Assembly: GCA_965247615.1 (NCBI GenBank) | Contig: OZ252022.1 | Coordinates: forward strand, 2,232,001-2,296,000 | DNA from: G965197715 sp965247615 | GTDB taxonomy: Bacteria; Chloroflexota; Dehalococcoidia; Lucifugimonadales; UBA1127 | Reading direction: 5' to 3' | Length of the DNA: 64,000 nucleotides | In this document: in pieces, positions 26,854 through 36,270 of the stretch | Numbering within the stretch: the stretch's first letter is position 1 | Layout: every line of letters begins with the position of its first letter | Translations under genes and position numbers: made by a program | Notes under the pieces: model-generated | Told to the model about the DNA's origin: nothing | What the model saw: the letters and a program-made list of their open reading frames with translations, nothing else | Database searches by the model: none

Positions 26854-28074
26854 CTGCTCCTTCATTTGAGCATCCCCGGCGCCGACGGCTCCACCCACGA
26901 ACCCACATACGGTGGGCAGCTGCAGGACCGGTCAATCCTGGGAGTGCCCGCCGAGGGGCAGATCGTGATCACCTATGAGGAGGCGCCGGGCCGGTACCCC
27001 GACGGCACGCCGTACAGCCTGCGCCAGCCGGTCTACAGCATAGAGGACCTGGAGTTTGGCCCGCTCCATCCCAGCGTCCAGACCTCGCCGCGCATAGCGC
27101 CCGCCATCATCGGCATGGGTCTTTTGGAGGCGGTCTCGGAGGCGCGCATACTGGCCCTGGCGGACCCGGACGACGCCAACGGCGACGGCATTTCCGGACG
27201 TCCCAACTTTGTTTGGGACGTCCGGCGCGTAATGCTCGCCCGGGGCCGGTTCGGATGGAAGGCGAACCAGCCCACAGTTGAGCAGCAGGCCCCAGGCGCG
27301 TTTCTTGGGGATATCGGCATCACATCGAGCCTGTTTCCTGATGAGAATTGCCCGTCGAGCCAAGGAGAGTGCCTCCGGGTCCCGAATGGAGGAGCCCCCG
27401 AGATACCGGACAGCCGCCTGGGAAAGGTTACGTTGTACGCGCAAACTCTTGCCGTGCCCGCCATGCGTGACCCTGAAGACAGTGAAGTGAAACAGGGAGC
27501 CCGGTTGTTCGTTCAATCCCAGTGCTCCGTGTGTCACACGCCCCGCCACGAAACCGGAGACACTCACCCGGTGGCGCCCTTGCGGGAGCAGGTGATCTTC
27601 CCGTACACAGACCTCCTGCTGCATGACATGGGCCCGAGTCTCGCGGACAATCGCCCCGATGGCCAGGCGTCAGGTACGGAGTGGCGTACCCCGCCGCTCT
27701 GGGGCATCGGTCTCGTGGAGACGGTGAACGGCCACACGATGTTCCTGCACGATGGCCGCGCTCGCAGCATAGAGGAAGCCATTCTTTGGCACGGCCGCTT
27801 GCTAGTCCTGTCGCCCTTCCCAGCGACATCCCGACGCCCAACGACGGAGCTCGCGGCTCAACGCAATGACTTGGTGGCGGACCTCGCCCAGCGAGTCTTC
27901 ATCGCCCACGCCGCGCCCGGGAGCAAGACTGAGGCTTTCGCCCACAAGCTCGCGGACACTGGCAAGCCCCTGCCTACGCTGGACAGCCTCAGCAATGCCA
28001 ACCTTGTGGAGATGGGAGCGGATGTGTTCGACCCAGCGCGAAACCTGACGGAGCTTATTTCCCATGGGGCATGA
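26854..28074 (+). pseudogene. 5'-truncated dihaem c-type peroxidase-like gene fused to a DprA-like tail
   Basis: From the end of the 455-bp repeat the frame reads as a dihaem thiol-oxidoreductase / MauG-like protein (DUF1111): GGQLQDRSILGVPAEG, DANGDGISGRPNFVWD, one haem motif CSVCHTP (about 27519) and PPLWGIGLVE, HDGRARSIEEAILWHG. The signal peptide and first CxxCH haem are missing. After AILWHG (27791) the protein changes without a frame break to VLSPFPATSRRPTTELAAQR and HAAPGSKTEAFAHKL, then SLSNANLVEMGA, which resembles the C-terminal Rossmann part of DprA/SMF-like proteins (tentative). It therefore looks like a recombination chimera, not a working enzyme. Confidence 0.65.
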
Positions 28075-28129
28075 GCGTGTAGGAGCCCTACCTCGAACAA
28101 AGCGGTGGCAAGATGTCGTAGATGACATC

Positions 28130-28655
28130 GCGGATGCCGCCTCGATCAGCGTGCCGTCCACCGTGAAGTGCTCGTCCGGCAGCAGGCTTCGCCGGTCCGC
28201 CGCCAGGACCACCTCGTCGAACAGCTGCTGGCCCACTTGGTGCTCCAGCAGCCGCAGCCGGTTCTTCGTGAACACCGTGGCGTCAAAGCTGCGCACCATC
28301 AGTTGCATGCCCAAGAACCAGCGGAACAGCAGGTTGTCGTCCAACTCCTCGCAGAAGGCTCGCTCCTCACCGAGAACAACCCCATCAGCAGCGACGCCTT
28401 CAGCAGGCGCTCCGGCGGAATCGACGGCCGCCCCACGTCCGCATACCCCCGGTCGAACTCGGGCGACAGCCGGGCCACAGGGCCTCATCGGCCAGGGCCT
28501 TGATGGCGCGGAGCAGGTGATCGGCTGGCACGCGCTCCTCCAGGTCCACGAAGGCCAACATCGTCACCTGCGTCTCGCGTGCTTCTATCTTCACCCCGCC
28601 CCGCCCTCAGCCGCCACCGTGCGCCTCAACGTCTTTCAGCAGCCTGCTAGACACT
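28130..28655 (-). pseudogene. IS5-family transposase remnant, copy 1
   Basis: Minus strand encodes the N-terminal DUF772-type region of an IS5-like transposase: RAFCEELDDNLLFRWFLGMQL, then NRLRLLEHQVGQQLFDEVVL and DEHFTVDGTLIEAA. The catalytic second half is absent and the frame is shifted within the first 60 codons. The element end TTTCAGCAGCCTGCTAGAC (28634-28653) is the same as at 32785. Same orientation as copy 2, with the TIR-STAND gene between them. Confidence 0.8.
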
Positions 28656-28892
28656 GTACATTGACATCGTTACCATACAGCCCTAACAGGCTACGGTAGA
28701 AGGGCAAGGCGTACGGACATGGTGGGGGAGCGTCACGCAGCTCAACGATATCCGTCAAACCAGAGTTCGTTTCAAGCTATTGGTACAGAATGCGCAATGT
28801 GGCGTCGCCTATCGTCGAACCGCTTTCAGTCCTGAATGGACCTTAGACTTTTTCTGCAGCCTGCTAAACCTTGGATACCTGAGGACTCTTTC

Positions 28893-29324
28893 ATGACCTC
28901 TCAGCAACCGGGCTACGTCGTCAACCTGTTCTATAGCTATTCCCACCGGGACAGTCAGCACAGAGCATCCATGGAACGATCCCTCGCCTTGCTTAAGTCA
29001 GTCGGCCACCTGATGGATTGGTCAGACCAGTCCATCTTGGCCGGCAGCCGCATATCGGCCGCGATACGGCGCAAAATGGAAAATGCAGACATTATCGTAT
29101 TCCTACTTAGCCCGGATTTCATTCACTCAGAGGAATGCATGAATGAATGGAGGCGAGCGGAAGAACTGACAGAAGCGAATCCGCAGCTATTCCGCATTCC
29201 GATTATTCTACGTGACTGCTCGTGGAAAGACCTGTTAGCGAAAGACGATCTTAAGGCATTGCCGCAGGATGGCGTGCCAGTAGTCACTTTCGACCATCAG
29301 GATACTGCCTGGCAGCAGGTTTAG
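28893..29324 (+). CDS. TIR domain, N-terminal part of an amber-interrupted TIR-STAND gene
   Basis: 143-aa open frame from the ATG at 28893 (GAGGA eight bases upstream) to a TAG at 29322. It is a TIR domain: NLFYSYSHRDSQHR (box 1), LMDWSDQSILAGSRISAAI, then IIVFLLSPDFIHSEECMNEW, the helix that carries the catalytic-type Glu in NAD-cleaving TIRs. The frame continues beyond TAG as EGIKEVVNQLRN, which is exactly how TIR-STAND proteins leave the TIR domain, so the stop falls inside one ancestral gene of 828 codons. GC content is visibly below that of the catabolic genes nearby. Confidence 0.8.
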   Translation: MTSQQPGYVVNLFYSYSHRDSQHRASMERSLALLKSVGHLMDWSDQSILAGSRISAAIRRKMENADIIVFLLSPDFIHSEECMNEWRRAEELTEANPQLFRIPIILRDCSWKDLLAKDDLKALPQDGVPVVTFDHQDTAWQQV

Positions 29325-29351
29325 GAGGGCATCAAAGAAGTCGTTAATCAG

Positions 29352-31379
29352 TTGAGAAACACCTTCACACCCAAGCAAGATTTCTTGGCCGAAATGGGGA
29401 GAACCGATTTCATCTCTCAACAGAGTATTAACCTTAAGGATATTTTCGTCTTTCTACCATTGCTGTGTCGTGGCTCGCAGAAACCTGAACCGGATCGACC
29501 CGTAGACAACATCACAGAACCAGAGCAACTCCTTCGTAAGACCTATACTCTTATCCATGGTGCCGACAGGAGTGGAAAGACTGCTCTTGCTCGGTACATG
29601 TTCCTCACCTTGGCTGAGCAATCCAAGCCAGCGCTATACGTGGACCTGAACCAAGTACCCCAGAGGGCTGGACGTAATTTCTTCCGAGAGAGTTACCACT
29701 CTCAGTACCACGGCGACTATTCCCTGTGGAGCCAACAGCCAGACAAGACTCTCATCCTGGATAACTTGTCAGGTCGTTCCCAGTTGATCGATTTTGTCGT
29801 AGAGGCCAAACAGATATTCGAGCGAATCATCGTCACGTTGCCTTCTATCGCCTTTCACGCACTCTTCCGAGATGAATCGCGCCTCGCGAACTTTGAAGAA
29901 TTGGAGATCGCCGACCTAACCCAATCTCAACAAGAGACCCTCATTAGGAAAAGGCTCTCTTTGTCTAGCGGAACCATCACTCTGGCAGATGCATATGTGG
30001 ACATGGTTGAGGACCGGGTCAATTCCATCATAGTCAACAACAAAATCGTACCCCGCTATCCCTTTTTTGTACTCTGCATTCTTCAAACGTACGAGGCCTA
30101 CATGCCAGCTGGCCTGACCATCACTTCCTACGGTCATTGCTACTATGCCTTGATAGTTGCCAGCCTGGTCCGAGCAGGAATCTCTCGTCAAGATTCTGAC
30201 ATCAATGCGTGTTTCAACTTTGCGGAACAGCTGGCTTTAGAGACCTATCAACGCATGGCTCGCAACGAGATTACTCCCTTCGACTTCAATGAATTCATTC
30301 AGAACTACAGACGTGACTATGTCATACCGGATGCAGTTATCTCTCGGCTCAAACATGAGGAATTTGGCCTAATCGACCGAGACGGGCAATTCCGGACGGC
30401 ATATATGCACTACTTTTTCCTGGGGAAAGTCCTATCCAGAGGCAGTCCCGCCCATCGCGAAGTGATTGAGCGGATGTGTGACGCAACATATGTTCCTGCA
30501 AACTACTTGACGCTGCTGTTCACAATTCACCATACGAACGACCTTGAAATAATCGACGACATATTGTTGAGAACTATGGTTACTCTGTCCGACGTGCAAG
30601 TCGCAAGTTTGGATCGAGGAGAAACTCGGCGGTTTCAGGATATTGTGTCCGGTCTGTCCAAGAGTATCCTGTCCGCTGAAAGCGTGGAAACCCAGAGAAA
30701 ACGGGAACGGGAGAATCGGGATCGTGAGGGAGACCAAACAGGGGAGGAAGAGGAATTCGACAACGATAGCGGACTAGAAGTGCGGGAAGTGGTAAACGGT
30801 GTTTATCGTGTGTTGAGAAATAACCAGATCATGGGGCAGATCCTAAGAAACAAGTACGGGAGCATAACGAAGCAGAAGATCGAGGAGATCATCGCAATTA
30901 TGGCGGACGGAGGGCTGCGATTGGTGAATGTTGTCCTCAAGGACGAGGATGAGATAACCGAAATGGCTCATTATATTAGGGCGAAGCATCCCGACTATGA
31001 GATTCGGGACATCAAGAGGGACTTGGGACGGTTTTCATTCTTATGGACAATGATGAATGTAGAACGGGTCGTAGAGGCTATTAGTGTCCCGGAAGTGAGG
31101 CAGTCAATCCATAACGTGGCTGAACAAATGGAAACTCCGGCGTACGATATGATAGCATACTTCTCGTTACTCGATGCTGCGCCTGAACTGACTGAGAAGG
31201 AAAGGGCGGCGTTAGAGAGATTGGTGAGGAAACATCGGGATCCATTCTTAAAGGGCGTGCTGTCGATAAGGACGCAGCACTATATCAATACGCATCGTAG
31301 TAGGGCAAGGATAGAACAGTCGATGTGTTCCTTGTTGGGCATCAAATATATGCCGAGATTGGTTCAAGGGAACAGGTGA
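29352..31379 (+). CDS. STAND/NACHT-like P-loop NTPase, rest of the TIR-STAND gene
   Basis: 675 codons in the same frame as the TIR domain, 9 codons after its TAG. The Walker A motif is HGADRSGKT (local residues 69-77) and the Walker B-like KTLILDNL is at 132-139; LEELEIADLTQSQQETLIRKRL resembles the sensor/winged-helix region of NACHT or STAND ATPases. A charged linker (about 440-470, rich in RE/E/D) precedes a helical C-terminal domain that I cannot match to TPR, WD40 or LRR repeats. Its own start would have to be the TTG at 29352 or ATG at 29394, both weak. Architecture fits nucleotide-switch anti-phage sensors in which a TIR effector is unleashed by a STAND core. Confidence 0.78.
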   Translation: MRNTFTPKQDFLAEMGRTDFISQQSINLKDIFVFLPLLCRGSQKPEPDRPVDNITEPEQLLRKTYTLIHGADRSGKTALARYMFLTLAEQSKPALYVDLNQVPQRAGRNFFRESYHSQYHGDYSLWSQQPDKTLILDNLSGRSQLIDFVVEAKQIFERIIVTLPSIAFHALFRDESRLANFEELEIADLTQSQQETLIRKRLSLSSGTITLADAYVDMVEDRVNSIIVNNKIVPRYPFFVLCILQTYEAYMPAGLTITSYGHCYYALIVASLVRAGISRQDSDINACFNFAEQLALETYQRMARNEITPFDFNEFIQNYRRDYVIPDAVISRLKHEEFGLIDRDGQFRTAYMHYFFLGKVLSRGSPAHREVIERMCDATYVPANYLTLLFTIHHTNDLEIIDDILLRTMVTLSDVQVASLDRGETRRFQDIVSGLSKSILSAESVETQRKRERENRDREGDQTGEEEEFDNDSGLEVREVVNGVYRVLRNNQIMGQILRNKYGSITKQKIEEIIAIMADGGLRLVNVVLKDEDEITEMAHYIRAKHPDYEIRDIKRDLGRFSFLWTMMNVERVVEAISVPEVRQSIHNVAEQMETPAYDMIAYFSLLDAAPELTEKERAALERLVRKHRDPFLKGVLSIRTQHYINTHRSRARIEQSMCSLLGIKYMPRLVQGNR

Positions 31380-31745
31380 AGGGGTCGATGGATGTCATGC
31401 CAAGAACATTCGCTGGGGGGCCGGGCAGGCACGGCGCAGTCAGAATGTGGCAGGCTACACCAGGGTGGGTGTTGATCGGTTTGGGGACGTGTTCGGTCCT
31501 ACGGCGGCATGAGGCGACCGAGAGAGGGTGGCGAGGTGAGGAATCTCCCCATGCTGCAGGGCTTCGCTTGCCTAGGAAGCTTCTGAGAGACACTAGCAGG
31601 GTGCGGAAGAAAGGGTTTGGTGGCGATGTGAGGGCTGCTGGCAAGACCGCCATGTCGCTGAGTGACTCGTCGTCGGGTAGTGTGACCGCCTGTGGAGGGC
31701 CCGGCCTCGGGGCCTGTGACGTGAGGAGCGGCCTCGCGGCCCCTG
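31380..31745. other. Gene-free stretch between STAND gene and IS5 remnant
   Basis: No convincing coding sequence. It holds a GC-rich segment with two short hairpins (GGCCCGGCCTCGGGGCC and GCGGCCTCGCGGCC, about 31699-31745) at the border of the IS5 remnant. Confidence 0.5.
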
Positions 31746-31746
31746 C

Positions 31747-32805
31747 TTACGCGGCCAGCGTGGCCTGTGGCGCCGGCGTCTCAGAAGTCAGCAACCCGGC
31801 CATCCGCGCCAGGTTGTAGGCTGTCCCCACGAGGTAACCGGCAAGGCCCGTGCGGTCCAGACCTCGGTAGCGCGTCCTCCGGAACCCGCCCACCGTCTTC
31901 ATCCACCCGAAGGTCTCCTCGACTCGCTTCCTCAGACGCTGACTCAACGCATAGCCGCGATGCCGGGTCGTGCATCCATCGATAGCGCTGGAGCGGCCGC
32001 TCGTGTTTTGCGCCACGTGCGGGGTGACCCCGCGGGCGCGCATGGCCCTCACGCAACCCCGCGTGTCGTAGCCCTCGTCCCCTCCGAGCGTCCGAGGATG
32101 GAACCCGCGTTCGCGCGCCCCGGCCAGCAGCACCGGGGCCGCATCCCGCTCCGCCGTCCCCGTCGCTTCGCTCCCCAGCAAAGTCCACCGAGGAGTTGCC
32201 CCGGTCGCCGTCGTCCGGGGGCGGGTCTCCGTCTCGCGGCTTGAAGCTCTTGAAGCTCGCAGCCACCTCGATCAGCGTGCCGTCCACCGTGAAGTGCTCG
32301 TCCGAAAGCAGGCTTCGCCGGTCCGCCGCCAAGACCACCTCGTCGAACAACTGCTGGCCTACTTGGTGCTCCAGCAGCCGCAGCCGGTTGTTCGTGAACG
32401 AAGCTGCGCTCCATCAGTTGCATGCCCAAGAACCAGCGGAACAGCAGGTTGTAGTCCAACTCCTCGCAGAAGGCTCGCTCGCTCCTCACCGAGAACAACC
32501 CCATCAGCAGCGACGCCTTCAACAGGCGCTCGGGAGGAATGGACGGCCGCCCCACGTCCGCATACATCCGGTCGAACTCGGGCGACAGCCGGGTCAGGGC
32601 CTCATCGGCCAGGACCTTGATGGTGCGGAGCGGGTGATCGGCTGGCACGCGCTCCTCCACGTCCACGAAGGCCAACATCGTCACCTGCGGCTCCTGCCCC
32701 GTCCACACATACCTTCCACCTCCGTCTCGCGTGCTCCTATCTTCACCCCGCCCCGCCCTCAGCCGCCACCGTGCGCATCGACGTTTTTCAGCAGCCTGCT
32801 AGACC
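31747..32805 (-). pseudogene. IS5-family transposase, copy 2 (frameshifted, internally deleted)
   Basis: N-terminal frame begins near 32708 with MLAFVDVEERVPADHPLRTI and RPSIPPERLLKASLLMGL; it shifts near 32400, where FDEVVLAADRRSLL and FTVDGTLIEVAASFKSFKPR continue, and again near 32180 to EATGTAERDAAP, GGDEGYDTRGCVRAMRARGV and the C-terminal RVEETFGWMKTVGGFRRTRY (catalytic E helix). Residues normally between the first and second catalytic Asp blocks are missing. The 3' outer end is TTTCAGCAGCCTGCTAGAC at 32785-32803. Confidence 0.85.
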
Positions 32806-32934
32806 TGCTGGCCAGGACGACCCTCCGGGAAAACGAGAATGGGCAAGGGTATGCCCTGCGGTGCCCTCGCGAATACGAAGCGCGATGCCGGATTACGCCA
32901 GGGCATTTGCAGTACTGGTGGCCTTGGCGCCCTT

Positions 32935-33125
32935 CGTTGCCCGATAAAGGTCATCGGCGCCGACCCCATCCTGCCCTACTCCTACCTGTCTTCACTGGAC
33001 CTCAGCGACATTCTCGAGGTGGAATACGATTTTCTTCCGGAAACGACCCATTTCCTGCAGCCGGAACAACCGGAGGAATGTGTGGCGGCAATGCGTCACT
33101 TCCTCAATTCCATTGCCCTTACCTG
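32935..33125 (+). pseudogene. Alpha/beta hydrolase C-terminal fragment
   Basis: About 60 codons reading PIKVIGADPILPYSYLSSLD, LETTHFLQ-type (PETTHFLQPEQPEE) and AAMRHFLNSI, which is the last strand, catalytic-His loop and final helix of an alpha/beta hydrolase. Both sides are cut by mobile-element fragments. Confidence 0.6.
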
Positions 33126-33189
33126 GTCCCATTCCCACTCCCTGCCGCGGACCAATATGACGCCGGAGTTTTTCTGCGCAGAGCTCCTA

Positions 33190-33490
33190 CGGGTTGATGA
33201 GGTGGTCATCACCTGCGGTTCGGAGGTGGTCGCCAGGCGCCGTCGCTCCTACAAGCGCGACGAAGTCGTGTTCGATCCCATTCACTACTTGCTGCTCTTG
33301 GAGCAGAAGACGGCGGCCCTGGAGTGGTGACAGCTTCCCCAGGAGATGAACACGACCGCTGGCGGTCGGAAGCCAGCATCGGAGGGCGGGGCAAACGGGA
33401 GTTCGTGCAGGTGCTGCGGCTGCTGGGCACCCTTGCGCTCGAAGAAGTGCACTCTGCCGAGAAGCACTTGGTGCTGTGCTGACTAGAGGG
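33190..33490 (+). pseudogene. IS21 IstA fragment, decayed
   Basis: VDEVVITCGSEVVARRRRSY and VFDPIHYLLLLEQKTAAL match the IstA region at about 41770-41870; after a stop at 33328 the frame shifts and GKREFVQVLRLLG, then HLVLC and LEGELPRLDLGRYPCL can still be followed to 33520. Confidence 0.75.
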
Positions 33491-33542
33491 GGAGCTTCCA
33501 AGGCTGGACCTGGGGCGGTACCCATGCCTGCTCCAACCGCGA

Positions 33543-33635
33543 GCGACTCGACGCGCTGCCCGTGTTCCTTGTGTATTACAATCAGCACCGTCCCCACGGT
33601 GGCATCGGCGGCGCCACTCCCGCCTCCCGGCTGTA
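33543..33635 (+). pseudogene. IS481/IS3-type integrase C-terminal fragment
   Basis: About 30 codons ending in VYYNQHRPHGGIGGATPASR and a TAA, the typical end of rve-domain transposases (YN-x-x-RPH). Confidence 0.65.
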
Positions 33636-33722
33636 AGCAATGTCCATGGGAACTACAGCTAGCGGCGGCTTGTGGGGGAGCAGACGCGCGAGTGAGGGAC
33701 GGGCGCAAGCAAAGGAGGAGCC

Positions 33723-35099
33723 ATGGACCGCATTGTGGAAGAGATTACGAGCTACGCCTCGGGGCTGGAGTACGACGACCTGCCGGGGGACGTCGTGGCG
33801 CGGGCAAAGGAGCTGATCCTGGACGCGGTGGGGTGCGCACTGGGGGCGGCGTGGGCGCCACCGGCGGTGATGTCGCGGGCGGTGGCGTCGGAGGTGGGAT
33901 CGTCGTCTCCGGCGACGGTGATGGTGGGGGGGCAGAGGACGACGCCAGACCTGGCGGCATTCGCCAACGGGGTGATGATCCGCTACCTGGACTACAACGA
34001 CACGTATACGGGGAAGGCGACGTGCCACCCCAGCGACATGCTGGCGCCGGTGCTGGCATGCGTCGACGCGGTGCACGGCGACGGCAAGGCTGCCATCCTG
34101 GGGATGGTCCTGGGGTACGAAGTGCTGTGCGGGCTGGCGGACAGCGTCGCGTTCCAGGCGGAGCGGATATGGGACCAGGCGACGTACGCGGTGGTGAGCG
34201 CGTCGGTGGCTGCGGCGAAGCTGATGGGACTGAGCCAGGAGGAGATGGGCCACGCGTTGAGCCTGGCGGCGTCGTCGCACCTGTCGGTGGGGCAGATACG
34301 GACGGGGCAGATATCGCACTGGAAGGGGTGCGCGGTGGCGAACGCCTCTCGCAATGCGGTCTTTTGCGCCATGCTGGCGAAGCGGGGGATGACGGGACCG
34401 AACGATGTCTTCGAGGGCGCCAAGGGGTTCTTCACGGCGACGGGGTCGAGGTTCGAGGCGCCGTCGTGGGGGGGTGCGGACAGACCATACCGGATGATGT
34501 CGGCGCGGATCAAGCCGTTCCCGTCGGGCTACCATTCGCAGAGCGCGGCGGAGGCGGTGCTGGAGCTCCGCCCCAGGGTCGGCGACGTCCGGGAGGTGAA
34601 GTCGTTGCGGCTGCAGACGTTTCCGGCGGGGTACGAGGCCATGGGCTCCGACGAGTCGCGTTGGAAGCCGGAGACGCGGGAGAGCGCCGACCACAGCCTT
34701 CCCTTCGTCATGGCGATGGCGCTGATGGAGGGGGGATTGGAGGTGCGCCACTACGACGAAGAGCTGTACCTACGCCCGGAGGTGCGGGAGCTGATGGCGA
34801 AGATGTCGGTTGGCGTCGGCGAGGAGCCGTCGCGAATGTGGCCCGACATGCCGCTGAACATTGTGGAGATCGAGATGAACTCCGGGGAGACCTTCTCGAC
34901 GAAGGTGGCGTACCACCTGGGGCACTTCAAGCGCTTCATGAGCGAGGCGGACCTGGAGCGCAAGTTCCGGCCCATGGCGGAGGGAACGGCCAAGCTGCCT
35001 GAGGCGCAGGTGGACCGCCTGCTGGACCGGCTGCGGCGCTTGGAGGAGGTGGAGGAGATCGGCGAGGTGCTATCGTTGACGGTCGCTGGCGGTCGCTGA
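33723..35099 (+). CDS. MmgE/PrpD family protein
   Basis: 458-aa protein of the 2-methylcitrate dehydratase / cis-aconitate decarboxylase superfamily. The N-terminal helical domain contains DAVGCALGAAW, FANGVMIRYLDYNDTY (about 78-93) and HPSDMLAPVLA (about 101-111), all characteristic; the C-terminal lid domain starts near 275 (RIKPFPSGYHSQSA). The ATG has AAAGGAGGAGCC upstream. Its last residues AGGR and stop are supplied by a copy of the intergenic GTCGC repeat. With the acetamidase gene downstream it may handle an organic-acid amide, which is inference. Confidence 0.9.
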   Translation: MDRIVEEITSYASGLEYDDLPGDVVARAKELILDAVGCALGAAWAPPAVMSRAVASEVGSSSPATVMVGGQRTTPDLAAFANGVMIRYLDYNDTYTGKATCHPSDMLAPVLACVDAVHGDGKAAILGMVLGYEVLCGLADSVAFQAERIWDQATYAVVSASVAAAKLMGLSQEEMGHALSLAASSHLSVGQIRTGQISHWKGCAVANASRNAVFCAMLAKRGMTGPNDVFEGAKGFFTATGSRFEAPSWGGADRPYRMMSARIKPFPSGYHSQSAAEAVLELRPRVGDVREVKSLRLQTFPAGYEAMGSDESRWKPETRESADHSLPFVMAMALMEGGLEVRHYDEELYLRPEVRELMAKMSVGVGEEPSRMWPDMPLNIVEIEMNSGETFSTKVAYHLGHFKRFMSEADLERKFRPMAEGTAKLPEAQVDRLLDRLRRLEEVEEIGEVLSLTVAGGR

Positions 35100-35125
35100 C
35101 GCGACGGCCTTGTGGGGGAGGGTTG
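35081..35125 (+). repeat. GTCGC intergenic repeat overlapping a stop codon
   Basis: GGTCGCTGGCGGTCGCTGAC then GCGACGGCCTTGTGGGGGAG. Clear copy of a family also seen at 17910, 33660, 45405, 49513, 51303, 52837, 57118, 57508 and 58838. Here it encodes the last codons and stop of the MmgE/PrpD gene. Confidence 0.65.
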
Positions 35126-35208
35126 AGGGGCGGCGGCAGGGTACATTGCTACGATACGTCTTGAATGCGGAGTGACGGGGCTCCGGGCGACGCAGGAGGG
35201 AACGGGCT

Positions 35209-36084
35209 ATGAAGTACTTGAGCAAGGAGCACTACACGACGGTCCTGGACCCTCGACTGAAACCGGCGGTGACGATTGGCTCCGGCGAGGAGCTGGTAGT
35301 GCAGACGTGGGACGCCTTCATGGGTGCGTGGGAGGCGCCGGAGGTCGGGCGTCCGGTCGGGCCGGCCACGGGACCCATTGGAGTCGAGGGGGCGCGGCCG
35401 GGAGACGCCCTGCGGGTCGACATACTGAGTATCGACGTCGCCGGCGAGTGCGTTCACGTCGTGCGATCCAACGCGGGGTTCCTGCCCGAGATGTTCGCGG
35501 AGCTCCGGCCCACGGTCATGGAGATTCGAGAGGGTCAGATCATCTTCCCCGGGGGGATCAAGCTGCCGCTGCGGCCCTCGGTGGGCCTCATCGCCGTGAC
35601 GCCCCGCCAGGCCAGGCAGACGGCCAGCGACAGCGGAGCGTACGGGGGCGACCTGGACCTGAAGGAGCTGACGGCGGGAAGCAGCGTCTGGCTGCCGGTC
35701 CTGGTGGAGGGCGGCCTTCTGGTCCTGGGCGACTGCCACGCGCTGGTGGGTGACGGCGCGGTGGGGGGCACGGGGGCGGAGGTGGCCGCCGAGGTCCGCG
35801 TGCGGGTGACGGTGGAGAAGGGGGCGGCGATCAAGTCGCCGCGGGTGCTGACGCAGGACCACTTCGTGACCATCGCCTACGGCAGCCGTTTGGGGCCCGC
35901 GATGAAGCGGGCGGTCAGAAGCATGGTCGAGTTTCTGGCGTCGGAGCGCGGCATGAAGAGCGAAGACGCGTACGCTCTGCTCAGCCTGGCGGGAGACATC
36001 CGAATCTCGAGGACGCTGCGCCCGATAAGCCCAGTGAAGATGCTGCTGAGCCGCAGCGCGCTGGAGCAGGTGGGAGGTCGCTAG
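35209..36084 (+). CDS. Acetamidase/formamidase family protein
   Basis: 291-aa metal-dependent amidase of the FmdA/AmdA family. GPIGVEGARPGDALRVDILS (about 62-81) is the family core, IIFPGGIKLPLRPSVGLIAV (about 109-128) and the Gly-Gly-Asp-Leu-Asp segment YGGDLDLKEL (about 148-157) hold conserved acidic residues, and DCHALVGDGAVGGTG (about 178-192) completes the active-site region. Start ATG is preceded by AGGAGGGAAC. It is 109 bp after the MmgE/PrpD gene in the same direction and could be co-transcribed. Confidence 0.9.
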   Translation: MKYLSKEHYTTVLDPRLKPAVTIGSGEELVVQTWDAFMGAWEAPEVGRPVGPATGPIGVEGARPGDALRVDILSIDVAGECVHVVRSNAGFLPEMFAELRPTVMEIREGQIIFPGGIKLPLRPSVGLIAVTPRQARQTASDSGAYGGDLDLKELTAGSSVWLPVLVEGGLLVLGDCHALVGDGAVGGTGAEVAAEVRVRVTVEKGAAIKSPRVLTQDHFVTIAYGSRLGPAMKRAVRSMVEFLASERGMKSEDAYALLSLAGDIRISRTLRPISPVKMLLSRSALEQVGGR

Positions 36085-36175
36085 CCGAGCCTGTCCCAGA
36101 AGTCTGGGGCTGGTGAATGGAAGCGAGGTAGATAGACCTGTGAGGCGGTGTTGATAGAGGAGAGGCGGAAATGAC

Positions 36176-36214
36176 ACTTAGGCCAGGCCTCGCTCAGCGA
36201 GGCCTGGTCTAAGT
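36176..36214. repeat. 19-bp-arm palindrome at the end of the IS1182 remnant
   Basis: ACTTAGGCCAGGCCTCGCT faces its complement with one mismatch and almost no loop, ending TCTAAGT. It marks the outer end of the IS1182-type element and could also act as a terminator for the acetamidase gene, whose stop is 90 bp upstream. Confidence 0.6.
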
Positions 36215-36270
36215 GCTAAGGGGTCACGGGATTGGAGGGGGAAGAACTGTCGCCTTGGTCGCGGTTTAGG

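Noticed and set aside
28066..28699. Plus-strand open frames over the first IS5 remnant
   Set aside because: They are antisense to recognisable transposase sequence.
29352..29420. Independent start of the STAND protein at TTG 29352
   Set aside because: No Shine-Dalgarno sequence precedes it and the codons before it are in frame and protein-like, so it is better read as the interior of a longer gene.
36176..36214. Palindrome as an ordinary intrinsic terminator
   Set aside because: No U-tract, almost no loop, and it coincides with the IS1182 element end, so an element-end role is more likely.
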